Below, piece after piece: positions 34,734 to 44,037 of a stretch of 52,634 nt of DNA. Within the stretch, counting starts at the first letter, position 1, and each line of letters opens with the position of its first letter. Source of the DNA: Bacteroidales bacterium. GTDB taxonomy: Bacteria; Bacteroidota; Bacteroidia; Bacteroidales; VadinHA17. The translations under genes and the position numbers were made by a program. The DNA is taken from NCBI GenBank assembly GCA_021157415.1, contig JAGGWN010000033.1, positions 1 through 52,634 on the forward strand, given 5' to 3'. Below the pieces are notes generated by a model, which searched no databases, was not told where the DNA came from, and saw nothing but the letters and a program-made list of their open reading frames with translations.

Positions 34734-35876
34734 ATGTTCAACTCGCTGGGTGTTCTTTTAATAACCACCATGATGTCTTTTCCCTTTCCCGGAAAGTCGT
34801 GGAAAGTCTTACGGATAGGCCTGTACAACAACACGCCCGTGGAACAGGTGGTTTTCACGCCTGTTCGCGGAAGTTATGAGATCATTGGAAACGGAGCGTG
34901 GCTGGGACAACTGAATGAGGGGGATATGTTGTATGTTTCCTATTCCGATACCGCCATTACCATTATGCAAAAAGGGAAACCCTGGGAACGTCTCGACTCG
35001 GTCAGGCTGGTAACCAACAGGGAAAGGCACCGTTTCCTGCTGCGGCCGGTGGGACGTAATCTGGAAGCCCGTGTTTACCCGGGCCATTGTCTGTTCGGTC
35101 CGGGAGCAGGAGGTCTGCTGATGGTCAACGAGATTCCGGAAAACTATTATCTTGCCGGTGTTTTGCTGGCCGAAGGCGGGGCTGCGGCCCCTAAAGAATA
35201 CTACAAAGCCCAGGCCATCCTGGCCCGTACCTTTCTGGTTTCCAATCCTCACAGGCATGCCACTGAAGGTTTTCAGGTATGTGACGAAACACACTGTCAG
35301 GTTTTTCACGGGGTTGATATCCCGGATAAGATTATCATGCAGGCTGTGCGACAAACCCGGCATCTCATTGTAACCGACCGTCAGGGTCATCCCATCCTGC
35401 CGGCTTATCACTCCAACAGCGGCGGAGAAACAGCTACCGCTGAAAAAGTATGGCTTAAGAAAATACCCTGGCTGATCACTCAGAAGGATCTTTACTCAAC
35501 AAAAGGTCCTCATTATCTCTGGAAACGGCAAATTCCCCTGAAAGAATGGAAGACCTGGCTGGCACAACAGGGAGTGCCTGAAGATATTCCGGCATCCCGG
35601 TTATCATACATTCATGCTCACCGGACCTATACCTACAGGGCCGGCAACCGGAATATCCCCATGCAAAAAATCCGGCATGACTGGGAGCTGCCCTCCTCCT
35701 TTTTCTCCGTCAGGGTTAAAGGCAATATGGTCATCCTTGACGGCAGAGGGTTCGGTCACGGTCTGGGACTCTCACAGGAAGGGGCCATGGAGATGGCCAG
35801 GGAAGGTTATTCCTATAAAAAAATCATTCGGTTTTATTATCCGGGAACCCTTGTAAAAAAGGTAAAGAACAAATAA
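34734..35876 (+). CDS. SpoIID/LytB-domain protein
   Basis: This 380-residue protein contains the SpoIID core: YLAGVLLAEGGAAAPKEYYK with the presumed catalytic Glu, KAQAILARTFLVSN, HSNSGGETATAEKVW and the C-terminal GRGFGHGLGLSQEGAMEMA. SpoIID enzymes are lytic transglycosylases that cut peptidoglycan glycan strands lacking stem peptides; in non-sporulating Bacteroidota the role is uncertain. The N-terminus is hydrophobic and could be a signal peptide. It begins 7 bases after lpxB and ends the operon. Confidence 0.92.
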   Translation: MFNSLGVLLITTMMSFPFPGKSWKVLRIGLYNNTPVEQVVFTPVRGSYEIIGNGAWLGQLNEGDMLYVSYSDTAITIMQKGKPWERLDSVRLVTNRERHRFLLRPVGRNLEARVYPGHCLFGPGAGGLLMVNEIPENYYLAGVLLAEGGAAAPKEYYKAQAILARTFLVSNPHRHATEGFQVCDETHCQVFHGVDIPDKIIMQAVRQTRHLIVTDRQGHPILPAYHSNSGGETATAEKVWLKKIPWLITQKDLYSTKGPHYLWKRQIPLKEWKTWLAQQGVPEDIPASRLSYIHAHRTYTYRAGNRNIPMQKIRHDWELPSSFFSVRVKGNMVILDGRGFGHGLGLSQEGAMEMAREGYSYKKIIRFYYPGTLVKKVKNK

Positions 35877-35931
35877 CGGAGAGTATCATCTCTGCTTTTC
35901 CCTACCCGACCCGGTAAATGAACGGAAAATA

Positions 35932-35957
35932 CTCCTACGTAGCTCCCTACGTAGGAG
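35932..35957. repeat. Inverted repeat with 11-bp arms
   Basis: CTCCTACGTAG, a 4-base loop, and CTACGTAGGAG form a perfect stem. No T tract follows on either side, so it is not a typical intrinsic terminator; it may be a REP-like or protein-binding element. Confidence 0.8.
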
Positions 35958-36067
35958 CAATGCATCCCTGGAGCATAAACATCTTGTTTGGAAAGCTGTT
36001 CCGGAGTATTATTTCCGGGGGGGTATTTAAAATCGGATTTAAGTTTGTGCCGGGCAGGAAATAATAT

Positions 36068-36090
36068 GTCGTATGTTTGCAACATACGAC
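36068..36090. repeat. 23-bp palindrome containing a -7 box, copy 1
   Basis: Arms GTCGTATGTT and AACATACGAC flank a 3-base centre; TATGTTTG at 36072-36079 is a perfect TAnnTTTG box. It is identical to 37985-38007, which stands before arsR. No gene follows this copy on the plus strand. Confidence 0.85.
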
Positions 36091-36314
36091 TTTTAAATAT
36101 CAGCACATTCTTTTTATGAAAATTTAGCTGATGTTGATTCGTACTCAGCAACATATAAGTATCTTTAATATTTTACGATTGCTTTCTAAATAATTTAAAC
36201 CATACCTCCGCAATAGAAGACAGAGTAACATGCTATTATCTGCATGATCCGTTTTATGAGAAAAAAGACAGTATATCAATACCGTCTTTTTAAAACTGAC
36301 TGATTGAAAGATTT

Positions 36315-36659
36315 TTACTCATCTTTTACAGATTGTTTTTTATCGATAAGATAAAAAACAATCAGACTTAATCCTCCAAAAAAGAAGACCATGGATGAGT
36401 AAGCAACACCCTCGCAAAGCATAGTATAATTTGCAAGTAATGCACCAATGAGAATGCCAAGGGCAATACCTAACAGGAACATTCCCAAACCCAGCACAGT
36501 GCTTCTTCGATTGGGTCTTTTCTTACTGAAAAAGACACTTGCATCCGCACCCTTTTCAATAAGCGCCATTCGTTCTTTATTCCGGGTAAGGAACCATACA
36601 TAAAAAATTCCAAAAATAGTTGCAAACAAAACCGTCGGGATAATAATATCTGTTGCCAT
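36315..36659 (-). CDS. DUF6249-like small membrane protein
   Basis: The protein has 114 residues from the ATG at 36659; a longer start at 36698 is less likely. It has an N-terminal helix (IIPTVLFATIFGIFYVWFL), a conserved loop RNKERMALIEKGAD, and two further helices (LGLGMFLLGIALGILIGALL and SMVFFFGGLSLIVFYLI). This pattern fits DUF6249 proteins, which in Bacteroidota often accompany an ECF sigma factor. Here the sigma gene is divergent, 271 bases away. Function unknown. Confidence 0.8.
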   Translation of the reverse strand: MATDIIIPTVLFATIFGIFYVWFLTRNKERMALIEKGADASVFFSKKRPNRRSTVLGLGMFLLGIALGILIGALLANYTMLCEGVAYSSMVFFFGGLSLIVFYLIDKKQSVKDE

Positions 36660-36930
36660 AACACAATAAATTTTAATGAAACTTTTATTTATTTGCATTT
36701 ATGACGCAGTAACATCCATCCAGGTAACAATATAATCAATTTATTTTTCGTCTGCCCGAATAATCACAATCTTTACAATGTATGTGTAAACCAGTTAATA
36801 TAGAAATTTCGTAAAACAAACGATCCCCGAAACACACCATATGGCAGGCTATTCTGTCGAAGGACACTCCCAGTGATACTTTTGATAGAACAATAACATA
36901 TTTAAGTATTAATAATAAATCCTTATCTTT

Positions 36931-37542
36931 ATGTTACCAGCAGAGAAGTTATACGTCAAATATGTAAATATTTTCCGAGTGAACGATTTTGAAGTTATAG
37001 AAAAAGTACTGGCAGGTGACCGGGAAGCTTTTTCACTCCTTATCAACCGGCACAAAGATATGGCATATACCATGGCTTTCCGGATGGTTGGGAATCACTC
37101 CGATGCAGAAGAGATTACTCAGGAAGCCTTTATTAAGGCATACAGTAAACTTGGCTTTTTCCGTAAAGACTCAACATTCTCAACCTGGTTTTACCGTATT
37201 GTTTTTAACGGAGCTGTTTCGTATTTACGTTCCCGAAAAAATATTGCTACTCAAAATGAAAGAACCATCCAGAACATTGTTTCAGAAGAACCCTTACATC
37301 AGGAGACTGAAGAACAGGATTTCAGAAGGAAAGCAGTTTTATGGGTAATTTCACAACTTAACCCCGTTGAACAAGCTATTGTTACACTTTTCTATCATGA
37401 AGAAAAATCGTTAAAAGAAATAGGAAAGATCGTTGGCATGAATGAAGATACAGTAAAAATGAGACTTCACCGCTCACGAAAAAAGATGAAAGAACTATTG
37501 ATAAAAAAATTCAAGGAAGAATTTGCAAATGCAAAATTTTAA
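36931..37542 (+). CDS. ECF-type RNA polymerase sigma factor (RpoE-like)
   Basis: This 203-residue protein has region 2 (INRHKDMAYTMAFRMVGN, DAEEITQEAFIKAYSKL, FSTWFYRIVFNGAVSYLRS) and region 4 (LNPVEQAIVTLFYHEEKSLK, GMNEDTVKMRLHRSRKKMKE). The match to the RpoE group is strong. A start further in (GTG, VNDFEVIEK) would also fit, since the first 16 residues are not typical. The gene overlaps the next ORF by 20 bases, the usual arrangement with an anti-sigma factor. It is unrelated in sequence detail to the sigma factor at 8958. Confidence 0.93.
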   Translation: MLPAEKLYVKYVNIFRVNDFEVIEKVLAGDREAFSLLINRHKDMAYTMAFRMVGNHSDAEEITQEAFIKAYSKLGFFRKDSTFSTWFYRIVFNGAVSYLRSRKNIATQNERTIQNIVSEEPLHQETEEQDFRRKAVLWVISQLNPVEQAIVTLFYHEEKSLKEIGKIVGMNEDTVKMRLHRSRKKMKELLIKKFKEEFANAKF

Positions 37543-37939
37543 TTTTATTTCTATGGATAAATTGGATAAATTAATCAAGGGGACAGGCACTGAAAAAACA
37601 TCTGACCGATTCACATATACGGTAATGGAAAAAATCAGAACACTTCCCGTACCGGAAACTGCTTCTCCATTAAAAATATCCTTATGGTTTAAAATATTGA
37701 TGGTTGGCTTGTTCAGTGGATCTATGATTCTGCCAATCTTTTATACCGGAAATGATCCCGGTACCGGGAATATTATGATAGAATATATTAATCAGGGAAT
37801 AAGGTATTTTAATGGATTGCTTTCAGTAATACCCACCTGGATCAATTTACATTTATGGTTGATCCCTTCTTTCCTTTTTTCTGTCATGGGTATCTTATAC
37901 CTTATTATATTTCGTATGTTTTTTATATACGATACTTAA
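37523..37939 (+). CDS. Putative membrane anti-sigma factor
   Basis: This is a 138-residue protein, or 128 from the second ATG at 37553. The first 50 residues are charged and soluble (MDKLDKLIKGTGTEKTSDRF); two hydrophobic helices follow (WFKILMVGLFSGSMILPIFY and LWLIPSFLFSVMGILYLIIF). It overlaps the sigma factor gene by 20 bases, so translation is probably coupled. The position and topology fit an anti-sigma factor, although no zinc motif is present. No family is recognised. Confidence 0.7.
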   Translation: MQMQNFNFISMDKLDKLIKGTGTEKTSDRFTYTVMEKIRTLPVPETASPLKISLWFKILMVGLFSGSMILPIFYTGNDPGTGNIMIEYINQGIRYFNGLLSVIPTWINLHLWLIPSFLFSVMGILYLIIFRMFFIYDT

Positions 37940-37984
37940 ATCCCCATATAAAAATCGAATATGTTATTTTTCTTAAAAATATTC

Positions 37985-38007
37985 GTCGTATGTTTGCAAC
38001 ATACGAC
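37985..38007 (+). promoter_or_regulatory. Operator/promoter palindrome before arsR, copy 2
   Basis: Perfect arms GTCGTATGTT and AACATACGAC enclose TATGTTTG (37989-37996), a TAnnTTTG -7 box. A dimeric repressor bound here would cover the promoter, the usual way ArsR proteins repress their own operon. The ATG of arsR is at 38058. Confidence 0.75.
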
Positions 38008-38057
38008 ATGTTTTAATATATTTGGGCCAACAACCGCAACTCATAATACTTAAATAC

Positions 38058-38402
38058 ATGACCTACACAAAGAAAGAGCGTTTCTCCAGGCATTATCAAC
38101 ATATCTCTGCATTATCCAGGGCTCTCTCCCACCCGGCCCGGTTGGCAATCCTGGATTACCTGGCACAACAAAATCAATGTGTCAGCGGAGATATCACCGA
38201 TAAAATTCCCCTGAGCCGCCCTACGGTCTCCCAGCACCTTCAGGAACTCCGGAAAGCAGGTCTGATTAAAGGTTCCATTTCCGGCAAGCATGTCTATTAC
38301 TGCGTAAATGCAGAAAATATTAAACAGATGGAACAGGAACTGCACAATTTTCTTTGGGGGCTGGCAGCCAGAGCCGTACCTTGTGATATCGACGAACATT
38401 AA
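38058..38402 (+). CDS. arsR: ArsR-family repressor of the arsenate operon
   Basis: The protein has 114 residues from the ATG at 38058; the frame opens upstream at a TTG but that lies next to the promoter. The winged helix is clear: LSHPARLAILDYLAQQNQC, then GDITDKIPLSRPTVSQHLQE, LRKAGLIKGSISGKHVYYCV. Cys in QNQCVSGD and the C-terminal VPCDIDEH are possible ligands for arsenite. It lies 4 bases before arsC, and a palindrome over its promoter indicates autoregulation. Arsenite would release the repressor. Confidence 0.88.
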   Translation: MTYTKKERFSRHYQHISALSRALSHPARLAILDYLAQQNQCVSGDITDKIPLSRPTVSQHLQELRKAGLIKGSISGKHVYYCVNAENIKQMEQELHNFLWGLAARAVPCDIDEH

Positions 38403-38406
38403 GCAC

Positions 38407-38844
38407 ATGAAGATACTTATTCTGTGCACCGGCAATACCTGCCGCAGTCAGATGGCCGAAGGCTACCTGAAATCGGTGGATCCGTCCCTTGAGGTTTATT
38501 CCGCCGGCACCCGGCCGGGTGAACGGGTGCATCCTTTTGCCATTCAGGTCATGAAAGAAAAAGGCATTGACCTCAGTGGTGGCCGTCCCAAAAGCGTTGA
38601 CGATTATATACAAACCCCTTTCGACTATGTGATCACCGTATGTGACGGGGCAAAGGAAGCCTGTCCCGTATTTATGGGAACGGTAAAGCACCGTTTACAT
38701 ATCGGTTTTGATGACCCGGCCGAAGCCACCGGCACCGAAGAGAAGATACTGACCGTTTTTCGCAGGGTACGCGATGAGATCCTACAGGACTTTGGAAAGT
38801 TTTACAGGGAAGAGATAGGGAAAGATGAAAAGAGAATGCGATGA
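38407..38844 (+). CDS. arsC: Arsenate reductase (low-molecular-weight phosphatase type)
   Basis: The protein has 145 residues from the ATG at 38407. The phosphate-binding loop CTGNTCRS gives the nucleophile Cys7; the redox Cys79 and Cys86 (CDGAKEAC) have the same spacing as in the thioredoxin-coupled arsenate reductase of plasmid pI258. The fold is that of low-molecular-weight tyrosine phosphatases. It reduces arsenate to arsenite with electrons from thioredoxin. No arsenite pump (arsB or acr3) is in the window, so efflux must be encoded elsewhere. An osmC gene follows 99 bases later. Confidence 0.92.
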   Translation: MKILILCTGNTCRSQMAEGYLKSVDPSLEVYSAGTRPGERVHPFAIQVMKEKGIDLSGGRPKSVDDYIQTPFDYVITVCDGAKEACPVFMGTVKHRLHIGFDDPAEATGTEEKILTVFRRVRDEILQDFGKFYREEIGKDEKRMR

Positions 38845-38943
38845 AGTGGTGAGGTGATGGGATGAGGTAAGAAATTTAAAAGACATGTTGAATCTGAGTT
38901 TTCTGCAGTACATGCAAAGCACAATCGCAAAGAAGAAAATATC

Positions 38944-39354
38944 ATGCTGGAATATGAAATAACTGCCTTTTCCAGAGCGGGGGGCGAAGCCACTGCCCGG
39001 GTCAAAAAGAGTATAATCCCCTTCGATGCTGCTGCCGAAAGCGGAGAGCAGGATCCCAATCCGGCCGAATTGTTTCTCTCGGCTTTCGCCGCGTGTATAT
39101 TAAAAAACGTGGAAAGATATTCTCATATCCTGCATATCCCCTATTCGAGAGCCAGTGTCGCCGTGCGGGGATGGCGCCGGGATGTTCCTCCCGCCATGAT
39201 CAAAGTGGAATATGAACTGACGGTATGGTCGCACGAAGAAGACAGAAAAATGGACCTGCTCCACCGGAATATCAAAAAATTCGGTACAATTTACAATACG
39301 GTTCTGGCAAGCTGTGAAGTGTCAGGTAATCTTATTCACAAAATCGAAGAATAA
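38944..39354 (+). CDS. OsmC-family protein
   Basis: This 136-residue protein has OsmC/Ohr features: NPAELFLSAFAACILKNVER with the first Cys, and NTVLASCEVSGNL with the second. Proteins of this family reduce organic hydroperoxides through this Cys pair, or have less clear roles. It follows arsC in the same direction and probably belongs to the same transcript, which would couple arsenic response to oxidative stress defence. Confidence 0.88.
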   Translation: MLEYEITAFSRAGGEATARVKKSIIPFDAAAESGEQDPNPAELFLSAFAACILKNVERYSHILHIPYSRASVAVRGWRRDVPPAMIKVEYELTVWSHEEDRKMDLLHRNIKKFGTIYNTVLASCEVSGNLIHKIEE

Positions 39355-39367
39355 CCCCTGTATATAT

Positions 39368-39957
39368 GTGAGCACTTATTTCAACTTTGACATATTAAAA
39401 TATCCGGAAATACATTCATCCGGGAGAAAGGTCTTAAAGGGCTCTCTATCCACAACCTGGTTAGCAAACTAAAGCTTAGTGAGGGAGCTATCTACCGGCA
39501 TTTTACCTCGAAGGAACAGATTATTCTGGACATCGTTCCGGATGTAAAAAACGAGATGATCGAAAAGATGAAAGAGATTGCCCTGCAGGATACTCCGCCG
39601 GAAAAAAGACTTCATACGTTTATGTGTTACCACATCAACTATCTGATAAAAAACAAAGGCATCACCATATTGCTTTTTAGCGAGGCCACCTATCAGCAGG
39701 ATGTGGAGCTGAAAGAAGATCTTCATGAGATATTCCAATCGATCAAGCATTATTTCAGCAAGATCATCATTGACGGGATCACTCTGGGCCAGTGGGATAC
39801 CAACCTCTCGGTGGAAAGTGTGGCCACTTTATACATGAGCATTCCGCTGACACTCAATATTGAAATGAACCTGCAGCCTTACAAGGGGTTCCAGCACGAT
39901 TTCTGCGAACATATGTACATACTGGTACGAAAAGTGCTGGACAAGAGGGAGGGATAA
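39368..39957 (+). pseudogene. TetR-family regulator, 5'-broken
   Basis: The helix-turn-helix of TetR proteins is clear (EKGLKGLSIHNLVSKLKLSE, then GAIYRHFTSKEQI) and the C-terminal part is open to 39957. In that frame no ATG, GTG or TTG occurs between an in-frame TGA at 39388 and the ATG at 39556, which lies after the DNA-binding domain. Just upstream, another frame starting GTG at 39368 gives FDILKYPEI, the expected first helix, so a frameshift near 39410 seems to separate the two. The regulator is probably inactive unless a non-standard start is used. Alternatively the assembly has an error there. Confidence 0.7.
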
Positions 39958-40039
39958 AAGGAAATAACATCATACCGGCAGGATTGTTCAACAGAAAATT
40001 TTTTACCTTTACATACGGCTATCAATAAAGCAGAACAAA

Positions 40040-42160
40040 TTGAATATTTTTTCCCTACCGGCGGCCATTGCCTTCACCCTGAACTTCAGCATTGCCATGC
40101 TGGTATTGCTGGACCGGCCGGGAGAGCCTCTGAACCGGTGGTTCTCCGGCTTTGTCTTTATGTTTGTTATCTGGAACCTGGCTGAGATCATCCTTTTGAA
40201 CAGTATACACTACGAAAAAGCTTTGCTTGGTGCACAGATTCTTTATCGTGCTCTTTTTCTCACCCCACCCATCTTCCTGATCATTGCCCGTATGTTCCCC
40301 CGTCCCGGTAAGCATCATCAATTCAAACCCTGGGCACAGATACTCATACTGGCTTTACCCATTGCCATCCTGGCTTCTTCCTTTCCCGACTTCAATATCT
40401 ATCCCGTTCCTCTGTCCAATTATCCCAACATCTACTATTACCGTATTAAAATCACCTCCGGACTATCTGTTCTCCTGCTGGTCATCCTGTCTCTGATATA
40501 CATTACCTGGGGCACTTATCTGCTGATCCGCAAACTGAACAAAGCCCGGACCAACAAAGAACGTACGCGGATAAAATTTCTTCTGGGAGGGATCCTGACA
40601 ATTTTTCTGGGATACATCATTATCAATCTGTTTCCGCCCCAGGGAGCAAGGATTTTTTCCTTTTATTTCTTCTCCACCCTGCTCACCCTTTTTATCAGCC
40701 TTTTCTTTTTTGCCGCCATCATGCAGTACAAGCTGTTCCGGTTATCCCGTCTGGTATCCGGAAGCCTGACCTACACCATCCTGTCCAGTATTGTTCTGGC
40801 CATCTATTTCCTGGTCATTAAAGGATTGAGCGAAAGCGTCAGAAATTTGTTTCACATTAATTCTTTCCTTTTTGACGCTTTACTAATTCTTATTCTGATC
40901 ATGCTGATCCGGCCGTTGGAAGTTCGCATTGAAAAACTCATTGACCGCTTGTTATATAAAAATATCTATCGCTACCGGAAGAATTTTCTCATGTTCAGCC
41001 GCACTCTTTTAAAGTATTTTTCTACGGATAAACTCTTTCACGAAGTTTCTGTATTTCTAAAAGAGAATTTTTTTGTCGATATGGTTTTGATCTACTATTA
41101 TAATGAGGATCAAGACACCTACCGGTTATGGAATCCGCAGGATGACAACCGTATCATCTCATTTTCCGCGCAGGATTATCTTCCGGAATACCTGACAAGG
41201 CACAGGACTGCCATTGAATTTTATGACATGAATCATCATAAATTTACCGGGGACCAGCACCGATTTCTGACGGACTTGCATATCACACTTATCCTGCCCT
41301 TGTTTTATGAAAAAGAACTGGTTAGCTTCATCCTGCTTCCTGAAAAAAACAATAAAAAATCCTTCCCGCAGGAAGAGATCGAGATCCTGACTATTTTCAG
41401 CAATGAGGTAGCCAATGCGCTGGTCAGAAACCGTACGATCGAAAAGATCAGGGACGAAGAACAGGAACATTCCCGCATGGAACGTCTGGCAGCTATCGGA
41501 CAACTCACGGCAGGTGTAGCCCATGAAATACGCAATCCCCTGAATACGATCTCCACCTCTGCCGAGACGCTCCTGCATAAAAAACTGGAACCGGAAGATG
41601 AGGAGCAGTTAAAGGATTTTATCCTGGAAGAAACCAAACGATTGAATCATATCCTGACCGACTTTCTGAAACTTTCAAAGATCAGGCATGTCCAGGTACA
41701 GGCAGTCGAGCTTAATGACTTCGTCCGGGAAATATCCTATGAAGTGTCCCAACGTTTAGATCCACAAACGGCTTTCCGGACCGAGAACCTTATACAGAAT
41801 CAAAACGTGGTCATGGATAAGGAGTTAATGTATCAGGTCATCCTCAACCTGATCATCAACGCACTGGATGCTATCCGGGCACGCCGGAAAGAAGAGTCCG
41901 GATACCGGGGGACGTTGTTATTCCGGATAGAGGAAAACAAGAAGGCGATCCGTTTTATGGTCATAGATGACGGGATTCCCGTTCCTCCCGAAAACAGAGA
42001 GAGAATCTTCAATCCTTTTTTCACCACCAAAAGGGATGGCACCGGACTGGGACTGGCCATTTCCAATAACCTGATCAAAAATATGGGAGGAAGTCTGTTT
42101 CTGGAAGTACAAGGCGGTCTGAAAAAATTCATTGTCGAATCACCTGTACCTCAAGCTTGA
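40040..42160 (+). CDS. Membrane sensor histidine kinase (NtrB/AtoS type)
   Basis: This 706-residue protein starts at a TTG (40040). The first 285 residues have about eight hydrophobic helices, similar to the seven-helix sensor region of histidine kinases. A GAF-like region lies at about 310-460. The kinase core follows: H-box GVAHEIRNPLN with His495, N-box LNLIINALDAI, G1 VIDDGIPVP, and NPFFTTKRDGTGLGLAI. The absence of a receiver and the adjacent NtrC-type regulator make it the sensor of a sigma-54 pathway. The signal is unknown; a multi-helix sensor suggests a membrane or lipophilic stimulus. Confidence 0.92.
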   Translation: MNIFSLPAAIAFTLNFSIAMLVLLDRPGEPLNRWFSGFVFMFVIWNLAEIILLNSIHYEKALLGAQILYRALFLTPPIFLIIARMFPRPGKHHQFKPWAQILILALPIAILASSFPDFNIYPVPLSNYPNIYYYRIKITSGLSVLLLVILSLIYITWGTYLLIRKLNKARTNKERTRIKFLLGGILTIFLGYIIINLFPPQGARIFSFYFFSTLLTLFISLFFFAAIMQYKLFRLSRLVSGSLTYTILSSIVLAIYFLVIKGLSESVRNLFHINSFLFDALLILILIMLIRPLEVRIEKLIDRLLYKNIYRYRKNFLMFSRTLLKYFSTDKLFHEVSVFLKENFFVDMVLIYYYNEDQDTYRLWNPQDDNRIISFSAQDYLPEYLTRHRTAIEFYDMNHHKFTGDQHRFLTDLHITLILPLFYEKELVSFILLPEKNNKKSFPQEEIEILTIFSNEVANALVRNRTIEKIRDEEQEHSRMERLAAIGQLTAGVAHEIRNPLNTISTSAETLLHKKLEPEDEEQLKDFILEETKRLNHILTDFLKLSKIRHVQVQAVELNDFVREISYEVSQRLDPQTAFRTENLIQNQNVVMDKELMYQVILNLIINALDAIRARRKEESGYRGTLLFRIEENKKAIRFMVIDDGIPVPPENRERIFNPFFTTKRDGTGLGLAISNNLIKNMGGSLFLEVQGGLKKFIVESPVPQA

Positions 42161-42368
42161 ATGGACATAAATTGTTAGAACATTATTTCTGTGAGATCAA
42201 AATATGATGGATCTTTTTGTTTGATGAAAATGGAAAACTTTGTATTATCTTGGTCCCCCGGGGTCCAGGTAACAAAAAAAGCTCATCTGCCACCAAAACG
42301 CCAGGATACACAGCATTCACGAAGAAACATATAAAAAGAAAAAACACCACTGAATAAATCAGAGAAGT

Positions 42369-43808
42369 ATGGATCATAAAACGAAGCGGACAAAACCCAC
42401 CCTTCTCATCGTAGATGATGAAGAGCGATCTACGCATATCCTGAAAATCAATTTTCGGGATGTCTATCATGTCCTGGTCGCCAATAACGGGGAAGAAGCT
42501 CTTTCGCTGTTAGAGCACGAACCGGTCAACCTGATCCTCACCGACCTGCGGATGCCCGAAATGACAGGGAATGAATTGCTGAGGAAGATCAGGGAAAACA
42601 ATAATCATATCCCCGTTATCATTATGACAGCTTACGGGACTGTTGAGAATGCCGTGGAATCGATGAAAATGGGGGCGTTTGACTATATCCTGAAGCCGCT
42701 GGACATAGAGAATCTCTCACTCACCATAGAACGTGCCCTGAATTACAGTTCCTTGTTAAATGAAAATGTCAGGCTGAAAGAACAGCTAAAGCAATATGAG
42801 GGCTTCCGGCAGATCATCACCATCAATCCTGAAATGAATAGACTCCTGGAACTGACCAAACAAGTCGCCACCGCCAAAGTACCGGTATTGATCGAAGGAG
42901 AAAGTGGCACAGGAAAAGAACTGTTTGCCCGGGCCATACATTATCTGAGTCCCCGGGCCTCAAAGGATTTTATAAGTATCAACTGTGGTGCTATCCCTGC
43001 AGAGCTTATCGAGAGTGAATTATTCGGCCATGAAAAAGGAGCTTTTACCGGTGCCTCCGCACAAAAAAAGGGAAAATTTGAGTTGGCACACCACGGAACC
43101 CTCTTTCTGGATGAGATCGGAGAACTTCCAAAAAACATGCAGGTAAAACTGTTACGAGCCATAGAAGAACAGCAATTCACCCGTGTGGGGGGGACACAGA
43201 CCATTAAGACCGATATTCGCTTTGTAGCTGCCACCAACCGCGACCTGAACAAAGAAGTGGAAGAAGGACGTTTCAGAGAAGACCTCTACTACCGGCTTAA
43301 GGTGGTCAACCTGCGCATTCTGCCCCTTCGCGAACGAAAAGACGATATCCCCTTGCTGGTCCGGCATTTTCTGGAAAAACACCGGAAAGATATTGGTAAA
43401 ACGATCCGACACATTGACGACCGGGTGATGGAGATGTTTATGAACTATTTCTGGCCCGGCAATGTCCGCGAACTGGAAAATATTGTGATGCACACCATGT
43501 TGTTTACACCCGCAGATACGTTGGTACCGGATGCCCTGCCCGTGGAATTTGTCAATCAGGCCAAACAAAATGCAACAGCCACAGAAGAGACCATTCCCGA
43601 AACCAAGGAAGCCTTGCAAAAAGAACGGAAAAAAAGATACGAAGAAATTGACAAGAAACTGGAATATAACTTTCTGGATCGTATCCTGCAAAAAACCCAT
43701 GGGAATATTACCCGGGCAGCCGAACTTACCGGATATGACCGCAGACAGTTGCAGAATCTTATCCATAAGTATCATATCAATGCACAGAATTACAAGAAAG
43801 GGACATAA
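42369..43808 (+). CDS. Sigma-54-dependent response regulator (NtrC family)
   Basis: This 479-residue protein has three domains. The receiver (1-125) has LIVDDEER and the phosphoacceptor Asp59 in ILTDLRMPEM. The AAA+ domain has Walker A GESGTGKELFARAI, the GAFTGA loop that contacts sigma-54, and Walker B GTLFLDEIGEL. The C-terminus carries a Fis-type helix-turn-helix (NITRAAELTGYDRRQLQNLI). GAFTGA is intact, so it should activate sigma-54 RNA polymerase. The sensor kinase gene ends 208 bases upstream. A candidate sigma-54 promoter lies 230 bases downstream. Confidence 0.95.
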   Translation: MDHKTKRTKPTLLIVDDEERSTHILKINFRDVYHVLVANNGEEALSLLEHEPVNLILTDLRMPEMTGNELLRKIRENNNHIPVIIMTAYGTVENAVESMKMGAFDYILKPLDIENLSLTIERALNYSSLLNENVRLKEQLKQYEGFRQIITINPEMNRLLELTKQVATAKVPVLIEGESGTGKELFARAIHYLSPRASKDFISINCGAIPAELIESELFGHEKGAFTGASAQKKGKFELAHHGTLFLDEIGELPKNMQVKLLRAIEEQQFTRVGGTQTIKTDIRFVAATNRDLNKEVEEGRFREDLYYRLKVVNLRILPLRERKDDIPLLVRHFLEKHRKDIGKTIRHIDDRVMEMFMNYFWPGNVRELENIVMHTMLFTPADTLVPDALPVEFVNQAKQNATATEETIPETKEALQKERKKRYEEIDKKLEYNFLDRILQKTHGNITRAAELTGYDRRQLQNLIHKYHINAQNYKKGT

Positions 43809-43875
43809 CCACCTGGTCCCTGATTTTTTATTCGCGGATTGTTTCTGATCCTTGATTCAGTGTATTATAATCAGG

Positions 43876-43889
43876 GTGTGAAATCACAC
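43876..43889. promoter_or_regulatory. Inverted repeat, possible enhancer site
   Basis: GTGTGA-AA-TCACAC is a perfect palindrome about 150 bases upstream of a candidate sigma-54 promoter, the usual position of an NtrC-family binding site. Binding by the adjacent regulator is inference. Confidence 0.45.
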
Positions 43890-44037
43890 TTCACATTTTA
43901 TTGATCATTCTTACAGTTTGTTACGACTTCATACACGATTTTGCAGGAAGTCCTCTTTCCCGGAAACGGGTAAAATATCGAAATCCATCTTTCCTGCAAT
44001 TATCACATCTTACTGTATTACTGCTACTTATAAAGTT

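Larger units (their letters stand above)
35877..36314. other. Intergenic region with inverted repeats
   Basis: No gene is supported in these 438 bases. They hold a strong inverted repeat (35932-35957) and the first copy of a 23-bp palindrome (36068-36090), after which a short frame beginning ATGAAAATT stops at once, as if a gene once followed the promoter-like palindrome. The interval marks the change from the housekeeping block to the accessory block. Confidence 0.5.
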
